From contig JAHFLT010000013.1 in NCBI GenBank assembly GCA_023264635.1, forward strand, positions 1-39,175: 39,175 nucleotides of DNA, written 5' to 3'. Below the pieces are notes generated by a model. It had not been told where the DNA came from, ran no database searches, and worked only from the letters and a program-made list of their open reading frames with translations. A program made the position numbers and the translations under genes. The DNA is from Candidatus Woesearchaeota archaeon (GTDB lineage: Archaea > Nanobdellota > Nanobdellia > Woesearchaeales > JAGVYF01). Below, in pieces: positions 27,924 to 36,927 of this stretch (position 1 is its first letter; each line of letters starts with the position of its first letter).

Positions 27924-28205
27924 CGTCAATAGGCTCTGTAGAAAGTGTACCATTGCCACTCTTAAGGGAGAGCACCTTCAAGAGTGAGGAAAAGTGACAA
28001 AGGGGATGCAAAGTTGCGAAGCAACTTGCACAAGAAATCTGCGAGATTTCTTTGTGCTCCATCCGGGAAATGTAAAGAAGCCATAGGCTTCTTGCACAAG
28101 GAGAACAACGGTTCTCCTTTGTGTCACTTTACAGACTAACAGCGCATGCGAGCTGAGGTGCAATGGCGAGCGAGAGCGAGACTTTCTACAGAGTTACGTC
28201 AATAG
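27924..28205. mobile_element. MITE-like non-autonomous element
   Basis: 13-bp TIRs CTCTGTAGAAAGT (27934-27946) / ACTTTCTACAGAG (28181-28193), 9-bp flanking direct repeat CGTCAATAG (27924-27932 and 28197-28205), several internal hairpins. Confidence 0.6.
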
Positions 28206-28267
28206 AACATCAATAGAAAGTGACTACGCCAAAAGTATTAAATAGTTACTATAACGTGGTTACAAAT

Positions 28268-28657
28268 ATGGCAGTTTTTTTTACGCAACGAACAGTGGAT
28301 GATGCTGTACAACAGGAAATGCCTGAAGCACAGCGCAGACTATTGCAGCAGTTTGAAGGGAACAAACAGCTGCAGAAAACATGGGAAGAGCACGCCGAGA
28401 AATGCGAAACTGCACAAGAAGGACTCGTTATTGTTAAGAGGCAAAATATCATTGGTGGACAAGAAACGAAAGAAACATCGGGAAGCATTTATAGCAAGAG
28501 CTCTGTCTCCTTTGGATGTGCTTGCAGGCAGCTCTTCTTTACAGCAGATGAAAAGGGAAATGTAACTGCAAAAGAGAGTTCTGTGGGAAAGGAAGAGAAA
28601 CCAGTCGGGTATCTTGCTGAAGAGAAAACTACTTCTCTCTATTCACAGCGGCTTTGA
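28268..28657 (+). CDS. Hypothetical protein
   Basis: ORF MAVFFTQRTVDDAVQQEMPEAQRRLLQQFEGNKQLQKTWEEH; track start 28220. Confidence 0.5.
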   Translation: MAVFFTQRTVDDAVQQEMPEAQRRLLQQFEGNKQLQKTWEEHAEKCETAQEGLVIVKRQNIIGGQETKETSGSIYSKSSVSFGCACRQLFFTADEKGNVTAKESSVGKEEKPVGYLAEEKTTSLYSQRL

Positions 28658-29315
28658 CTTTATCCGGGAAATTGGATATGATTCCATCAACACCATAAGA
28701 AAGCCAGTAGGCTATCTCTAAGGATTCATCAACTGTATATACATAGACAGAGCATCCTTCTCTATGAGCTATTGAAATATGCTCAGGCTGAAGGAAGTCC
28801 TTTGAGGGGTTATAGGCAATAACTTGGAGTTCTCGTAACAATTCTGGCAGATTATAAGGGATTCCCTCGAAAAGTACTGCTGTCTTTATCTCAGGTTCAT
28901 ATTCCTTAATTAGCTGCAATGCCTCTTGATTAAAAGAGGATATCATTATCTGGTCAAAGGCATTGCGTTTCCTGAGGTAATACATTATCAGTCCCTCAAT
29001 TCCATATCCTTTGATCTCTACGTTAATTTTTGCTTTGTCTGCGACAAGCCAATAAACATCGTCCAGCGTGGGTATCTTCTCTCCTTTGCCTGCATCGAGT
29101 TGCTGCAGCTCTGCTTTTGTGTAAGAGGTGACTAAGCCATGGCCATTGGTGGTTCTATCCAATGTATTGTCGTGAATCACCATCAGGTGGCCGTCTTTGC
29201 TCGCATGGACATCAAGCTCTACCATATCGACACCCAAATCTAAGGCTTTCTGGAAAGAGCACAATGTATTCTCTGGCTCATGACCAGCTGCCCCACGATG
29301 ACCTATTACCTGCAT
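28629..29315 (-). CDS. Glycerophosphodiester phosphodiesterase
   Basis: MQVIGHRGAAGHEPENTLCSFQKALDLGVDMVELDVHASKDGHLMVIHDNTLDRTTNGHG. Confidence 0.93.
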   Translation of the reverse strand: MQVIGHRGAAGHEPENTLCSFQKALDLGVDMVELDVHASKDGHLMVIHDNTLDRTTNGHGLVTSYTKAELQQLDAGKGEKIPTLDDVYWLVADKAKINVEIKGYGIEGLIMYYLRKRNAFDQIMISSFNQEALQLIKEYEPEIKTAVLFEGIPYNLPELLRELQVIAYNPSKDFLQPEHISIAHREGCSVYVYTVDESLEIAYWLSYGVDGIISNFPDKVKAAVNREK

Positions 29316-29359
29316 AGAAAAAGAAAACACTATTAATTATATAAAATTACTTTAGAGAA

Positions 29360-29503
29360 TTACTTTCTGCATGTTCCTTTGCACTTGCCCCATTCTACGG
29401 GGTGAACATCAGCACGCTTGCAGGTGCATCCTATGGAGGTGCAACTTATTGTACCGTCATCATCTTTTTGCCAATAGTTGTTTTTTTGTGTTGTGTATGT
29501 CAT
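29360..29503 (-). CDS. 47-aa Cys-rich microprotein (not in the ORF track)
   Basis: MTYTTQKNNYWQKDDDGTISCTSIGCTCKRADVHPVEWGKCKGTCRK; start overlaps the upstream stop (TAATG). Confidence 0.5.
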   Translation of the reverse strand: MTYTTQKNNYWQKDDDGTISCTSIGCTCKRADVHPVEWGKCKGTCRK

Positions 29504-29877
29504 TATCCATGCAGGAAATAAGGATTCTCAACATGCATTCCCGGCTCCTTTACAGTGAGGTATTTACTGTCTTCAACAGATTTTTTGAGGGAATAGGATA
29601 AACCAATTGGTTTGAATGCAGTATACAGTGGCTCTTGTTCTGGGGCAGTTGCATAGTGTATCGGTGCTGCTGTTAGGAAACCAGTGTATTGTCTGGCATC
29701 ACTTTCACAGACATGTTCCTTCTCGCACTTCAGGAGCAATTCTTCATCTCGCGGAGTTACACGAGCTACTAGGTTGTCTCCTCTTGTATCTGACATCCTC
29801 CTTTCGAGATTTTGAGAAGGATCAATGATGTCTTTGGTTAGATGGATAACCATTTCCTTTTGATCGTTGTCACACAT
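29503..29877 (-). CDS. Hypothetical protein
   Basis: 124-aa ORF in a run of minus-strand genes. Confidence 0.5.
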   Translation of the reverse strand: MCDNDQKEMVIHLTKDIIDPSQNLERRMSDTRGDNLVARVTPRDEELLLKCEKEHVCESDARQYTGFLTAAPIHYATAPEQEPLYTAFKPIGLSYSLKKSVEDSKYLTVKEPGMHVENPYFLHG

Positions 29878-30035
29878 AGTGTCTCCTTTTTGCTTTATTG
29901 TTGTTATTATATTTCCTTTCTTTTAAAGGGTTTGGATAACGCATCAGACTGTTTTGTCTCATTATGGTCAACTTGCTTTGCTGCATATATCTTTGTTACT
30001 AACAAGATCATTACAGAAACTGCATTTTGATTGGA

Positions 30036-30692
30036 TCATTTTAGGCGTACCCCGCGAGAAGCCTTGAAGTTGTAGTAGGCGCTGATAATATACTGGTTGG
30101 CGAAGCCGCGACTAACAGGCCACAAAACATTTTCGGGTGGAAGATAAAGCCATGCATTCTGCCTAACCTCTTCCGGTAATATCGCATAGTGACGAGACCA
30201 GAGCTTCTCGACCAAAGCAGGGTTTATTTCGTTCGTCTCTTTAATGGGAACCCACTCACACAATGAGCTAACTGAATACACTTCCTCACCCGCGTGTTTC
30301 AGTTTTCCTCCTTGCACGACATAGTCGTTCCCGTTCCACCTCAAATTTTCAGGATCAAGATAACAATGCAACAGATTTCCTTCCCGCAGCACCGCCATGC
30401 TCAGCCATTCTCCATTATTATCCACCCTATCGTCAGCAACCACTTGCTGTTCTGGTTGCAGTCTCCCTTCCAGTCCTCTGCAAATAAGGTCAAAGGCTTC
30501 TGCTGGACGCGGATGGCGCTCGTAGCCGCGTTCTCGTAGCGCTCGCAGGCTGGCGTCGAAGGTGTACAGTCTTTTCTCTTCCTCTTTATACACCGCTTTC
30601 GGCTGGAAGACAACGTCAGCGAGTGCTGGCTTTACAGTAATTTCCTTTTTTTCGTCGGGTTTGCTTATGCCGAGATAACTGTCGATGGTCAT
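30036..30692 (-). CDS. Variable-C-terminus paralogue family, copy P4
   Basis: Close paralogue of P1-P3; 4-bp overlap with the upstream metallophosphoesterase. Confidence 0.85.
   Translation of the reverse strand: MTIDSYLGISKPDEKKEITVKPALADVVFQPKAVYKEEEKRLYTFDASLRALRERGYERHPRPAEAFDLICRGLEGRLQPEQQVVADDRVDNNGEWLSMAVLREGNLLHCYLDPENLRWNGNDYVVQGGKLKHAGEEVYSVSSLCEWVPIKETNEINPALVEKLWSRHYAILPEEVRQNAWLYLPPENVLWPVSRGFANQYIISAYYNFKASRGVRLK
30051..30119 (-). other. Candidate DGR-like variable region of P4
   Basis: WP-VSRGFANQYIISAYYNFK-ASRG; 15 of 17 codons NNY. Confidence 0.55.
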
Positions 30693-31642
30693 TTTAGTTC
30701 ATGTCTCGCGATTTGCTTAATTAGGTCTACCTTCTTTTTATCTGGACTCTTGAGAGAGTAAAACGTGACGCTCTTGACTGTGCCGTCATTGTCTGTGTCT
30801 ATCTCAGCGAATGTGCCCCAGTCCAGAATTTTATCTGTAGCTGGGACAGTCATTGGATCACGGCCTCTACACAGCACTTTGTCTGTTATCGCTTCCATTG
30901 AACGCGAATCTATGAGGTCAAATCTTCCGAGGTTGCCACTGTTGACAATAACAGTCTCTTTGATTTTATCAATGCCTTTGAAACCCTTCTGATTATTTCC
31001 ATTTGGCCCAGATTCATGAACATGCCCAACAAGAAGCAATTTTGGCGCATGTACTGCTTCCTCCAAGTATCGTCTTGTCACTGGTGTCCCCCAGTGCTGT
31101 TGAAAAACGGTATAATCCAGAGAGCAGTGCGGTGGCTGGTGTGTTACTGCTATTGTTGGTTCGTGTTGGCATAAGAGAGCATACAGTTCTTTGTCATCGA
31201 ATCGTGCAATCAATGGACTGCCAGAAAACAAGTCTTCGAGATTTGCTATGTGCGCTGGCGTCTGCCTACCCCCACCATAGCCAAAATGTTTTATTCCGTC
31301 CTCTTCCAACAGCTTATGATCAAGATTATGATCTCCATAAACTGCATCAATCGCCACAGTGTCGTAATTACCAGGAATGACGAAATAAGGAATACCGCTT
31401 GCATCAAGAATGCGTTTGAATTCTGTATAAATACGAGTGGTCTGATCTATGACAGCCTGTCTAAAAGCATCTCTATTTCGTGTCTCGGTGAACCTCTCAA
31501 TATCACTTTTACCATAACCCTTTAGATTTAAATCTCCCGAGATAATAATTTTATCCGCATTCTTTGCCTGCGCAAAGTTCGCCAAGGCTGAGAGCGCATC
31601 ATAGTCTTCATGAACGTCTGAGCCGTGGATGTATTTGGTCAT
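30689..31642 (-). CDS. Metallophosphoesterase
   Basis: YIHGSDVHEDYDAL, IISGDLNLKG, IPGNYDTV, VTHQPPHC, LVGHVHESGPNG. Confidence 0.85.
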   Translation of the reverse strand: MTKYIHGSDVHEDYDALSALANFAQAKNADKIIISGDLNLKGYGKSDIERFTETRNRDAFRQAVIDQTTRIYTEFKRILDASGIPYFVIPGNYDTVAIDAVYGDHNLDHKLLEEDGIKHFGYGGGRQTPAHIANLEDLFSGSPLIARFDDKELYALLCQHEPTIAVTHQPPHCSLDYTVFQQHWGTPVTRRYLEEAVHAPKLLLVGHVHESGPNGNNQKGFKGIDKIKETVIVNSGNLGRFDLIDSRSMEAITDKVLCRGRDPMTVPATDKILDWGTFAEIDTDNDGTVKSVTFYSLKSPDKKKVDLIKQIARHELK

Positions 31643-31661
31643 TTTCTCATCCCTACTTTAC

Positions 31662-31913
31662 TCACCCATACATTTCGTACATTATCCATCCATCTGTGCC
31701 TTTGCCGGCAAAGCGTGTTGTACCGTCATAGCGCTGGAGCAAGAGACTTGTATATTTTCCATCTTTTGTTTTTTTGAGCAATGGTTTATCGCCGGGAATG
31801 GTAAAGTAGGGAGTAACATCAACAAAATCCTGCTCAAAGTATCCCTCTCGTCTGCACGTATTCAGCAGTTTAATTAAATTACTAGAACTCTCAATTGTTC
31901 TGAAAATTTTCAT
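31662..31913 (-). CDS. Hypothetical protein
   Basis: 83-aa ORF collinear with neighbours. Confidence 0.5.
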   Translation of the reverse strand: MKIFRTIESSSNLIKLLNTCRREGYFEQDFVDVTPYFTIPGDKPLLKKTKDGKYTSLLLQRYDGTTRFAGKGTDGWIMYEMYG

Positions 31914-31925
31914 TTTTCATCACCT

Positions 31926-32666
31926 TTAGTTGACACGGACATATGCCTGTTTCCCATCGGATTGTTTCCTTCTTCTCAGTTCCTCGTATTTTTCAGGAAC
32001 AGGAAGATCAAGTTGGCGGGCATAAGCGTATAGTGTATCCATGATATCATCTGCTGGCCCATGATTATCGAGCACATATTCTGCACATTCCACAAGCTTC
32101 TGACTGAGGAGAGGAAACTCTTCCTTCATGACTTTATGTATATTCTGCTTTGGATTTATGTCAGCTTTTTCAGCAAATGACGCTGCAGCATCAAGATGGT
32201 AATTCCATAATCTACAGGCAATTGATGCATCACTGTGCAAAGCATTGTGCAAAGCACTACGTGCTTTTTTCAGCTCCTGCTCAAGACCAAGAACCCCTGC
32301 TTTTCGTAGCAATTCAGGTACTTTTGGTGGAATCGGTTGTCCTGCCAAATGAGTATACTCTCCTGCCTTTTGAATTGCCTCGCGCGCGCTTAGATAATCA
32401 CCTGCCTCAAGAGCCCTCTCCGCAAACTCTATGCCTTTGTTTGCTCCAAGCACATATGTCTCTTTGATGATTGGTTGAATCTCTGCCGGAATTGGCTCTG
32501 CCATTGTTGAAATGAGTTGTACTACTGTAAGATTTTTTGACCCATTAATAAAATTAATATCTAGCTCTTTTTGTGCTGTTTCCCACAACATACGTAATTT
32601 ATCAGTAAGGTTATCAGTAAGATTTTTGTTCATATTCTCACCCAACTGGTATGCAGAAAAGAGCAT
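31926..32666 (-). CDS. Alpha-helical repeat protein
   Basis: YVLGANKGIEFAERALEAGDYLSAREAIQKAGEYTHLAGQPIP, helical throughout; track ORF start may be upstream of the true Met. Confidence 0.65.
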   Translation of the reverse strand: MLFSAYQLGENMNKNLTDNLTDKLRMLWETAQKELDINFINGSKNLTVVQLISTMAEPIPAEIQPIIKETYVLGANKGIEFAERALEAGDYLSAREAIQKAGEYTHLAGQPIPPKVPELLRKAGVLGLEQELKKARSALHNALHSDASIACRLWNYHLDAAASFAEKADINPKQNIHKVMKEEFPLLSQKLVECAEYVLDNHGPADDIMDTLYAYARQLDLPVPEKYEELRRRKQSDGKQAYVRVN

Positions 32667-32749
32667 CTATTTAAAGGTTTCTAGTTATTAACCACTTATT
32701 AGTGGTGCCAATTTGTGTGGGAGATTACTTGTAGTAGTAATATTCTTTT

Positions 32750-33238
32750 TCAGATATCATTCTGTTTCAGATATAAATATGGCCTCAATTCTCGGTAACC
32801 AGCTGCCCGAAAAGGTGCTGTGAGTTCATCACAGCTTATATCGAGAGAGAGATAAACACCACCGGGAACTAAAAGCCTATCAACTTCAGTCCATAGTTGG
32901 TTTGCAGTAAATTCATTGGTGAGATAATCCCCGATATTCACAGAGAAGACGAGAGTGGCAGTTCCATCTTTTATCCCTGTTTGCCGCATATCAGCACAGA
33001 CATAACTAACCGGAAACCACTTTGATGGCGCTAAATCAACGCCAATGCAGATAGCTGATGGATATTCCTTTTTGAGCAAGTGAAGAGTTTGGCCACTCCC
33101 GCAACCGAGGTCAACAATTATTCCGTGGAGATGCGCTTCCAGGTTGCTCCTTTTCAGATTGTTCATTATCAAACTGGAAAAAGCTAAATCATCAGAATAG
33201 ATATGGTCAAGGTGAGGATATGTCGATTTGCTTTTCAT
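32750..33238 (-). CDS. SAM-dependent methyltransferase (class I)
   Basis: IIVDLGCGSGQTLHLLKKEYPSAICIGVDLAPS...LVPGGVYLSLD. Confidence 0.82.
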   Translation of the reverse strand: MKSKSTYPHLDHIYSDDLAFSSLIMNNLKRSNLEAHLHGIIVDLGCGSGQTLHLLKKEYPSAICIGVDLAPSKWFPVSYVCADMRQTGIKDGTATLVFSVNIGDYLTNEFTANQLWTEVDRLLVPGGVYLSLDISCDELTAPFRAAGYRELRPYLYLKQNDI

Positions 33239-33307
33239 TATGCTTTATTTTGGGAGTCAGGAAGATGCAATACTTAAATCTTCTTATTTGTAGTAACTAA
33301 ATAGGGA

Positions 33308-36300
33308 CTAAACATTAAAATACTTCGCCTGTAAGTGATGCACAATAATGGCAGATGTAGATTCTTCAGGCACCATCTGGAATGTCTCTGTCAGAGAAAC
33401 GCCAATCCTCTGTGGTTGCAGCAGGCGGAAGAGCTTCACCTGATCTTCCAGATTAGGGCAAGCGGGATAGCCAAAACTGTAGCGGCTGCCGCGGTATTTC
33501 TGGTGAAATAACTCTGGTATTGTTTTTCCATCTTCCGTGGCAAGACCCAATTCTTCCCGTATCTTTTTGTGCGTATACTCCGCCAACGCTTCAGTGGATT
33601 CAACAGCAATCCCATGGAGATAAAGATATTCTGCATATTTTCCTTCTGCATTGCGTTGATTCATCACTTGTTTTATCTTATCCCCTATGGTAACAACTGA
33701 AAAGGCAACGCAATCATATTTTCCTGTATCTACAGAAGCGAAATAATCGGCAATGCATAACCTTCTCCCTTCTTTTTGCCGCGGGAGAGTGAATCTCTCG
33801 ATTTCGGTCTTTTTACCTTCAGTCTTTTTATCAGATGAATATGTATCAGGGGAATAAACAATGAGGTCATCCCCAGCGCTCTGACAGGGGAAGTACCCAT
33901 AAACAATACGGGGCTGGAGATAGTTTTTGCACTCTTCTTTTAGCGTTACAAAGAGAGGTTCAACTGTTGTCTGCAGGAGTGCATCATATTCCTCTTTTGA
34001 TAGTGCACGCTGTTTGAAACCCCATTGCCCCCGAAAAAGGGCGATGGTATTAATGTATTGATAGATATCATCCAATGATATATGTGTGTGCATTATAGTT
34101 CCATAAAAAGGAGGAAGGGGAATGGCAATATCTTTTCGGATAGGTTCTCCTCCTGCAAGCTCCTGTTCTTTTCTGTCCTCTTTTTGCACGACTGTTTTTC
34201 CTTTCAGCACTATACCTTCCCTTGTTTTCTGGTCTTGTAATCTATCCAATACCTCAAGTCCTTCAAAGGCGTCGTTAGCATAAAAAGCGGGTCCCTTTCC
34301 CTTGTAGGCAACACGCAAATCATCTTCAACATAAGCACGTTGTAATGCAGCTCCGCCACAAACAACAGGGATGGACAGTCCTTGTTTCTCGAGGTCTTCG
34401 ATAACGTACTTCATCTCTAGTGTTGATTTCACCAATAAGCCTGATAACCCAATGACATTGGCATTATACTTTTGTGCAGCAGCAATAATCGCATCAGAAG
34501 GTTGCTTGATGCCGAGATTTTTTACTGTATAGCCGTTGTTAGAGAGAATAATGTCAACCAGATTTTTTCCAATGTCATGGACATCTCCCTTCACCGTGGC
34601 AAGGACGATAGTTCCTTTCGACAATCCTTCTTTTTTTTCCATGAACTGCTCAAGATAGGTAACTGCTGTTTTCATGACTTCTGCAGATTTTAGCACAAAA
34701 GGCAACTGCAATTTTCCAGCACCAAATAAATCACCTACGGTTTTCATGCCATCGAGCAGGATGGTATTGACAATGTCCAAGGCAGAATATTTTTTAAGGG
34801 CTTCATCGAGAATGACGTGCAGGGGCAGCTTTGCTTTTCCGATTTTTGCTTCCTTTTCCCCTTTGATAATACACCGCTTAATCGTCTCTTCCAATGTCAT
34901 GGACTCAGTTTCTTTTTCCTCTTCCCGTATACCTGAAACCGTGTCAAAATAAGTAAGATATGCCTCTAATGGATTTTTTTGGTTTTTTCCAGGGAGAGAA
35001 TGCTGATTGGGCTTCTGATAGATGAGCGCTTTTGCGAGGGACACTTCTTCTGGAGCCAGTTCATGCAAGGGGTAGATCTTCTTTGCATTCACAATAGCTG
35101 CATCAAGCCCAGCTGCAATAGCTTCATGCAGAAAGACGCTATTTAAAATACGGCGCGCATGATGTTTTAACCCAAAGGAGATATTGCTTATGCCTAAGAC
35201 AGTATACGCTCCTGGAATCTCTTGCTTGATGCGTTTTATTGCCTCTAGCGTTTCGATACCCGCTGTCTTGTAGTCTTCTTGACCAGTACTAATTGGTAAT
35301 GTAAGCACATCAAATAATAAATCCTGTGCGCGGATGCCATACTTTGCTGCAGCATCATATATTCTTTTTGCAACAGCAACTTTAGAGTCAGCAGTAAGTG
35401 CCATTCCGTTTTCATCAATAGTTAATGCAATGACAGCTGCCCCATATTTTTTTGCTAGTGGAAGAACACGTGCAATCCGCTTTCCCCCATCTTCCAGATT
35501 AATTGAATTGATAATCGCCCTTCCCGGGATGTGCTTCAGACCATATTCAACAATAGTTTCAGGATTATCTGAATCAAGTACAAGAGGCACAGTGAGAAGC
35601 GATGCTAACCCAACGTCTCGTTTTCCAATGATTTGTGCCATATAATACGTTGCTGGTTTCTTTTCACCAGTCATATCAACACATACGTCAAGCACATGAG
35701 CACCTTCATCTACCTGCTGCTTTGCAAAACTCAGAATTTTATCATACTCCTCTGCAAGGACAAGCTTTTTAAATTCCTTGTTCTGAGTCGTGACATTCAT
35801 TTTTTCACCAATGATGAGAGGCTTGGGGTTTTGATCAAGCGTGGTAGCAGAAAAAATACTTGCAATGCTTGGCTGGTAGGACGATGTTCGTTGTGTGAGA
35901 GTGCACATTTTCATTTCTTTTGCTAGCAACGCAATAAACTCTGGCGTTGTTCCGCAACAACCACCCACCACAGAAAGACCATACTTGTCCACGTACTCTT
36001 TCATCGTTGCAACGAATTCAGGAGCACTAAGATCATACACCATCTTCCCGTTTTCATTCTTTGGCAACCCTGCATTAGGTTGGCATGAGATGGGTTTTTT
36101 CCAGTGCGTTGAAAGATAGCGGATAGCATCATTCATGTTCTTTGGGCCAGTCGCACAGTTAAGACCCAACATCGTAATGTACTCATATGGTTCAAGCGCA
36201 GCAACGACGGCTTCGATCTCTGTGCCGAGCAGCATTTTTCCTGTTTGTTCTATAGTCACCTGTACCATGACGGGCAGCTGCTTGTTTGCTTCTGTAAAGT

Positions 36301-36817
36301 ACTTTTGAATACCTGCTAATGCAGTTTTTGTCTGAAGAAGATCAAAGCATGTTTCAATGAGAAGAATATCAACGCCACCCTCAATTAATCCCTTTGTTTG
36401 GTCACAATATGTCTTCTCAAGCGCTTCAAAAGTAATTTCTCCCCGTATCGGGCTCTTTGTTCCGGGGCCAATGGAACCTGCAACAAAACGCGGCTTGTCA
36501 GTGTATTCTGCAACTGTTTTTTTCGCGATTTCTGCTCCTGCTTTGTTCAGCTCATACACTCGTGCTTCCAACCCGTACTCTCCGAGATTCATTGCATTGG
36601 CGCCAAAGGTATTAGTTTCAATGACATCTGCTCCTGCCGTAAGATAAGCGCGATGGACATGGGTGATAATGTCTGACCGCGTTACGTTAAGAATCTCATT
36701 GCACCCTTCCTGACCACCAAAATCAGCTGAAGATAGATGCTGTTGCTGAATCATGGTACCCATTGCACCGTCGAAAATAAGAACACGTTTCTCCAACTCA
36801 GAAAGAAAGTCTGCCAT
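33308..36817 (-). CDS. metH: Cobalamin-dependent methionine synthase, full length
   Basis: Hcy domain (FDGAMGTMIQ, GGCCGTTPEF), pterin-binding domain, B12 domain (DVHDIGKNLVDIILSNNGY), activation domain (GYFPCQSAGDD, RIGVSLTETFQMVPEESTSAIIVHHLQAKYFNV). Confidence 0.96.
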   Translation of the reverse strand: MADFLSELEKRVLIFDGAMGTMIQQQHLSSADFGGQEGCNEILNVTRSDIITHVHRAYLTAGADVIETNTFGANAMNLGEYGLEARVYELNKAGAEIAKKTVAEYTDKPRFVAGSIGPGTKSPIRGEITFEALEKTYCDQTKGLIEGGVDILLIETCFDLLQTKTALAGIQKYFTEANKQLPVMVQVTIEQTGKMLLGTEIEAVVAALEPYEYITMLGLNCATGPKNMNDAIRYLSTHWKKPISCQPNAGLPKNENGKMVYDLSAPEFVATMKEYVDKYGLSVVGGCCGTTPEFIALLAKEMKMCTLTQRTSSYQPSIASIFSATTLDQNPKPLIIGEKMNVTTQNKEFKKLVLAEEYDKILSFAKQQVDEGAHVLDVCVDMTGEKKPATYYMAQIIGKRDVGLASLLTVPLVLDSDNPETIVEYGLKHIPGRAIINSINLEDGGKRIARVLPLAKKYGAAVIALTIDENGMALTADSKVAVAKRIYDAAAKYGIRAQDLLFDVLTLPISTGQEDYKTAGIETLEAIKRIKQEIPGAYTVLGISNISFGLKHHARRILNSVFLHEAIAAGLDAAIVNAKKIYPLHELAPEEVSLAKALIYQKPNQHSLPGKNQKNPLEAYLTYFDTVSGIREEEKETESMTLEETIKRCIIKGEKEAKIGKAKLPLHVILDEALKKYSALDIVNTILLDGMKTVGDLFGAGKLQLPFVLKSAEVMKTAVTYLEQFMEKKEGLSKGTIVLATVKGDVHDIGKNLVDIILSNNGYTVKNLGIKQPSDAIIAAAQKYNANVIGLSGLLVKSTLEMKYVIEDLEKQGLSIPVVCGGAALQRAYVEDDLRVAYKGKGPAFYANDAFEGLEVLDRLQDQKTREGIVLKGKTVVQKEDRKEQELAGGEPIRKDIAIPLPPFYGTIMHTHISLDDIYQYINTIALFRGQWGFKQRALSKEEYDALLQTTVEPLFVTLKEECKNYLQPRIVYGYFPCQSAGDDLIVYSPDTYSSDKKTEGKKTEIERFTLPRQKEGRRLCIADYFASVDTGKYDCVAFSVVTIGDKIKQVMNQRNAEGKYAEYLYLHGIAVESTEALAEYTHKKIREELGLATEDGKTIPELFHQKYRGSRYSFGYPACPNLEDQVKLFRLLQPQRIGVSLTETFQMVPEESTSAIIVHHLQAKYFNV

Positions 36818-36927
36818 ATGAAACAAGTACGTAAAAGCTCTGCTTAAAATGTTTTTGGTGATTTTATTCTAATAGGAATTATCAACAAAGAATTAGATTT
36901 TTATATTCTTATTGTTCCTCTCGTATT

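Noticed and set aside
28011-28123. Considered a CRISPR-like repeat array
   Set aside because: The stem-loops differ in sequence and spacing, with no identical direct repeats or spacers; no cas genes in the window.
27880-28163. Two short minus-strand ORFs across the hairpin region
   Set aside because: They translate palindromic repeat sequence in the MITE-like element; no evidence of coding.
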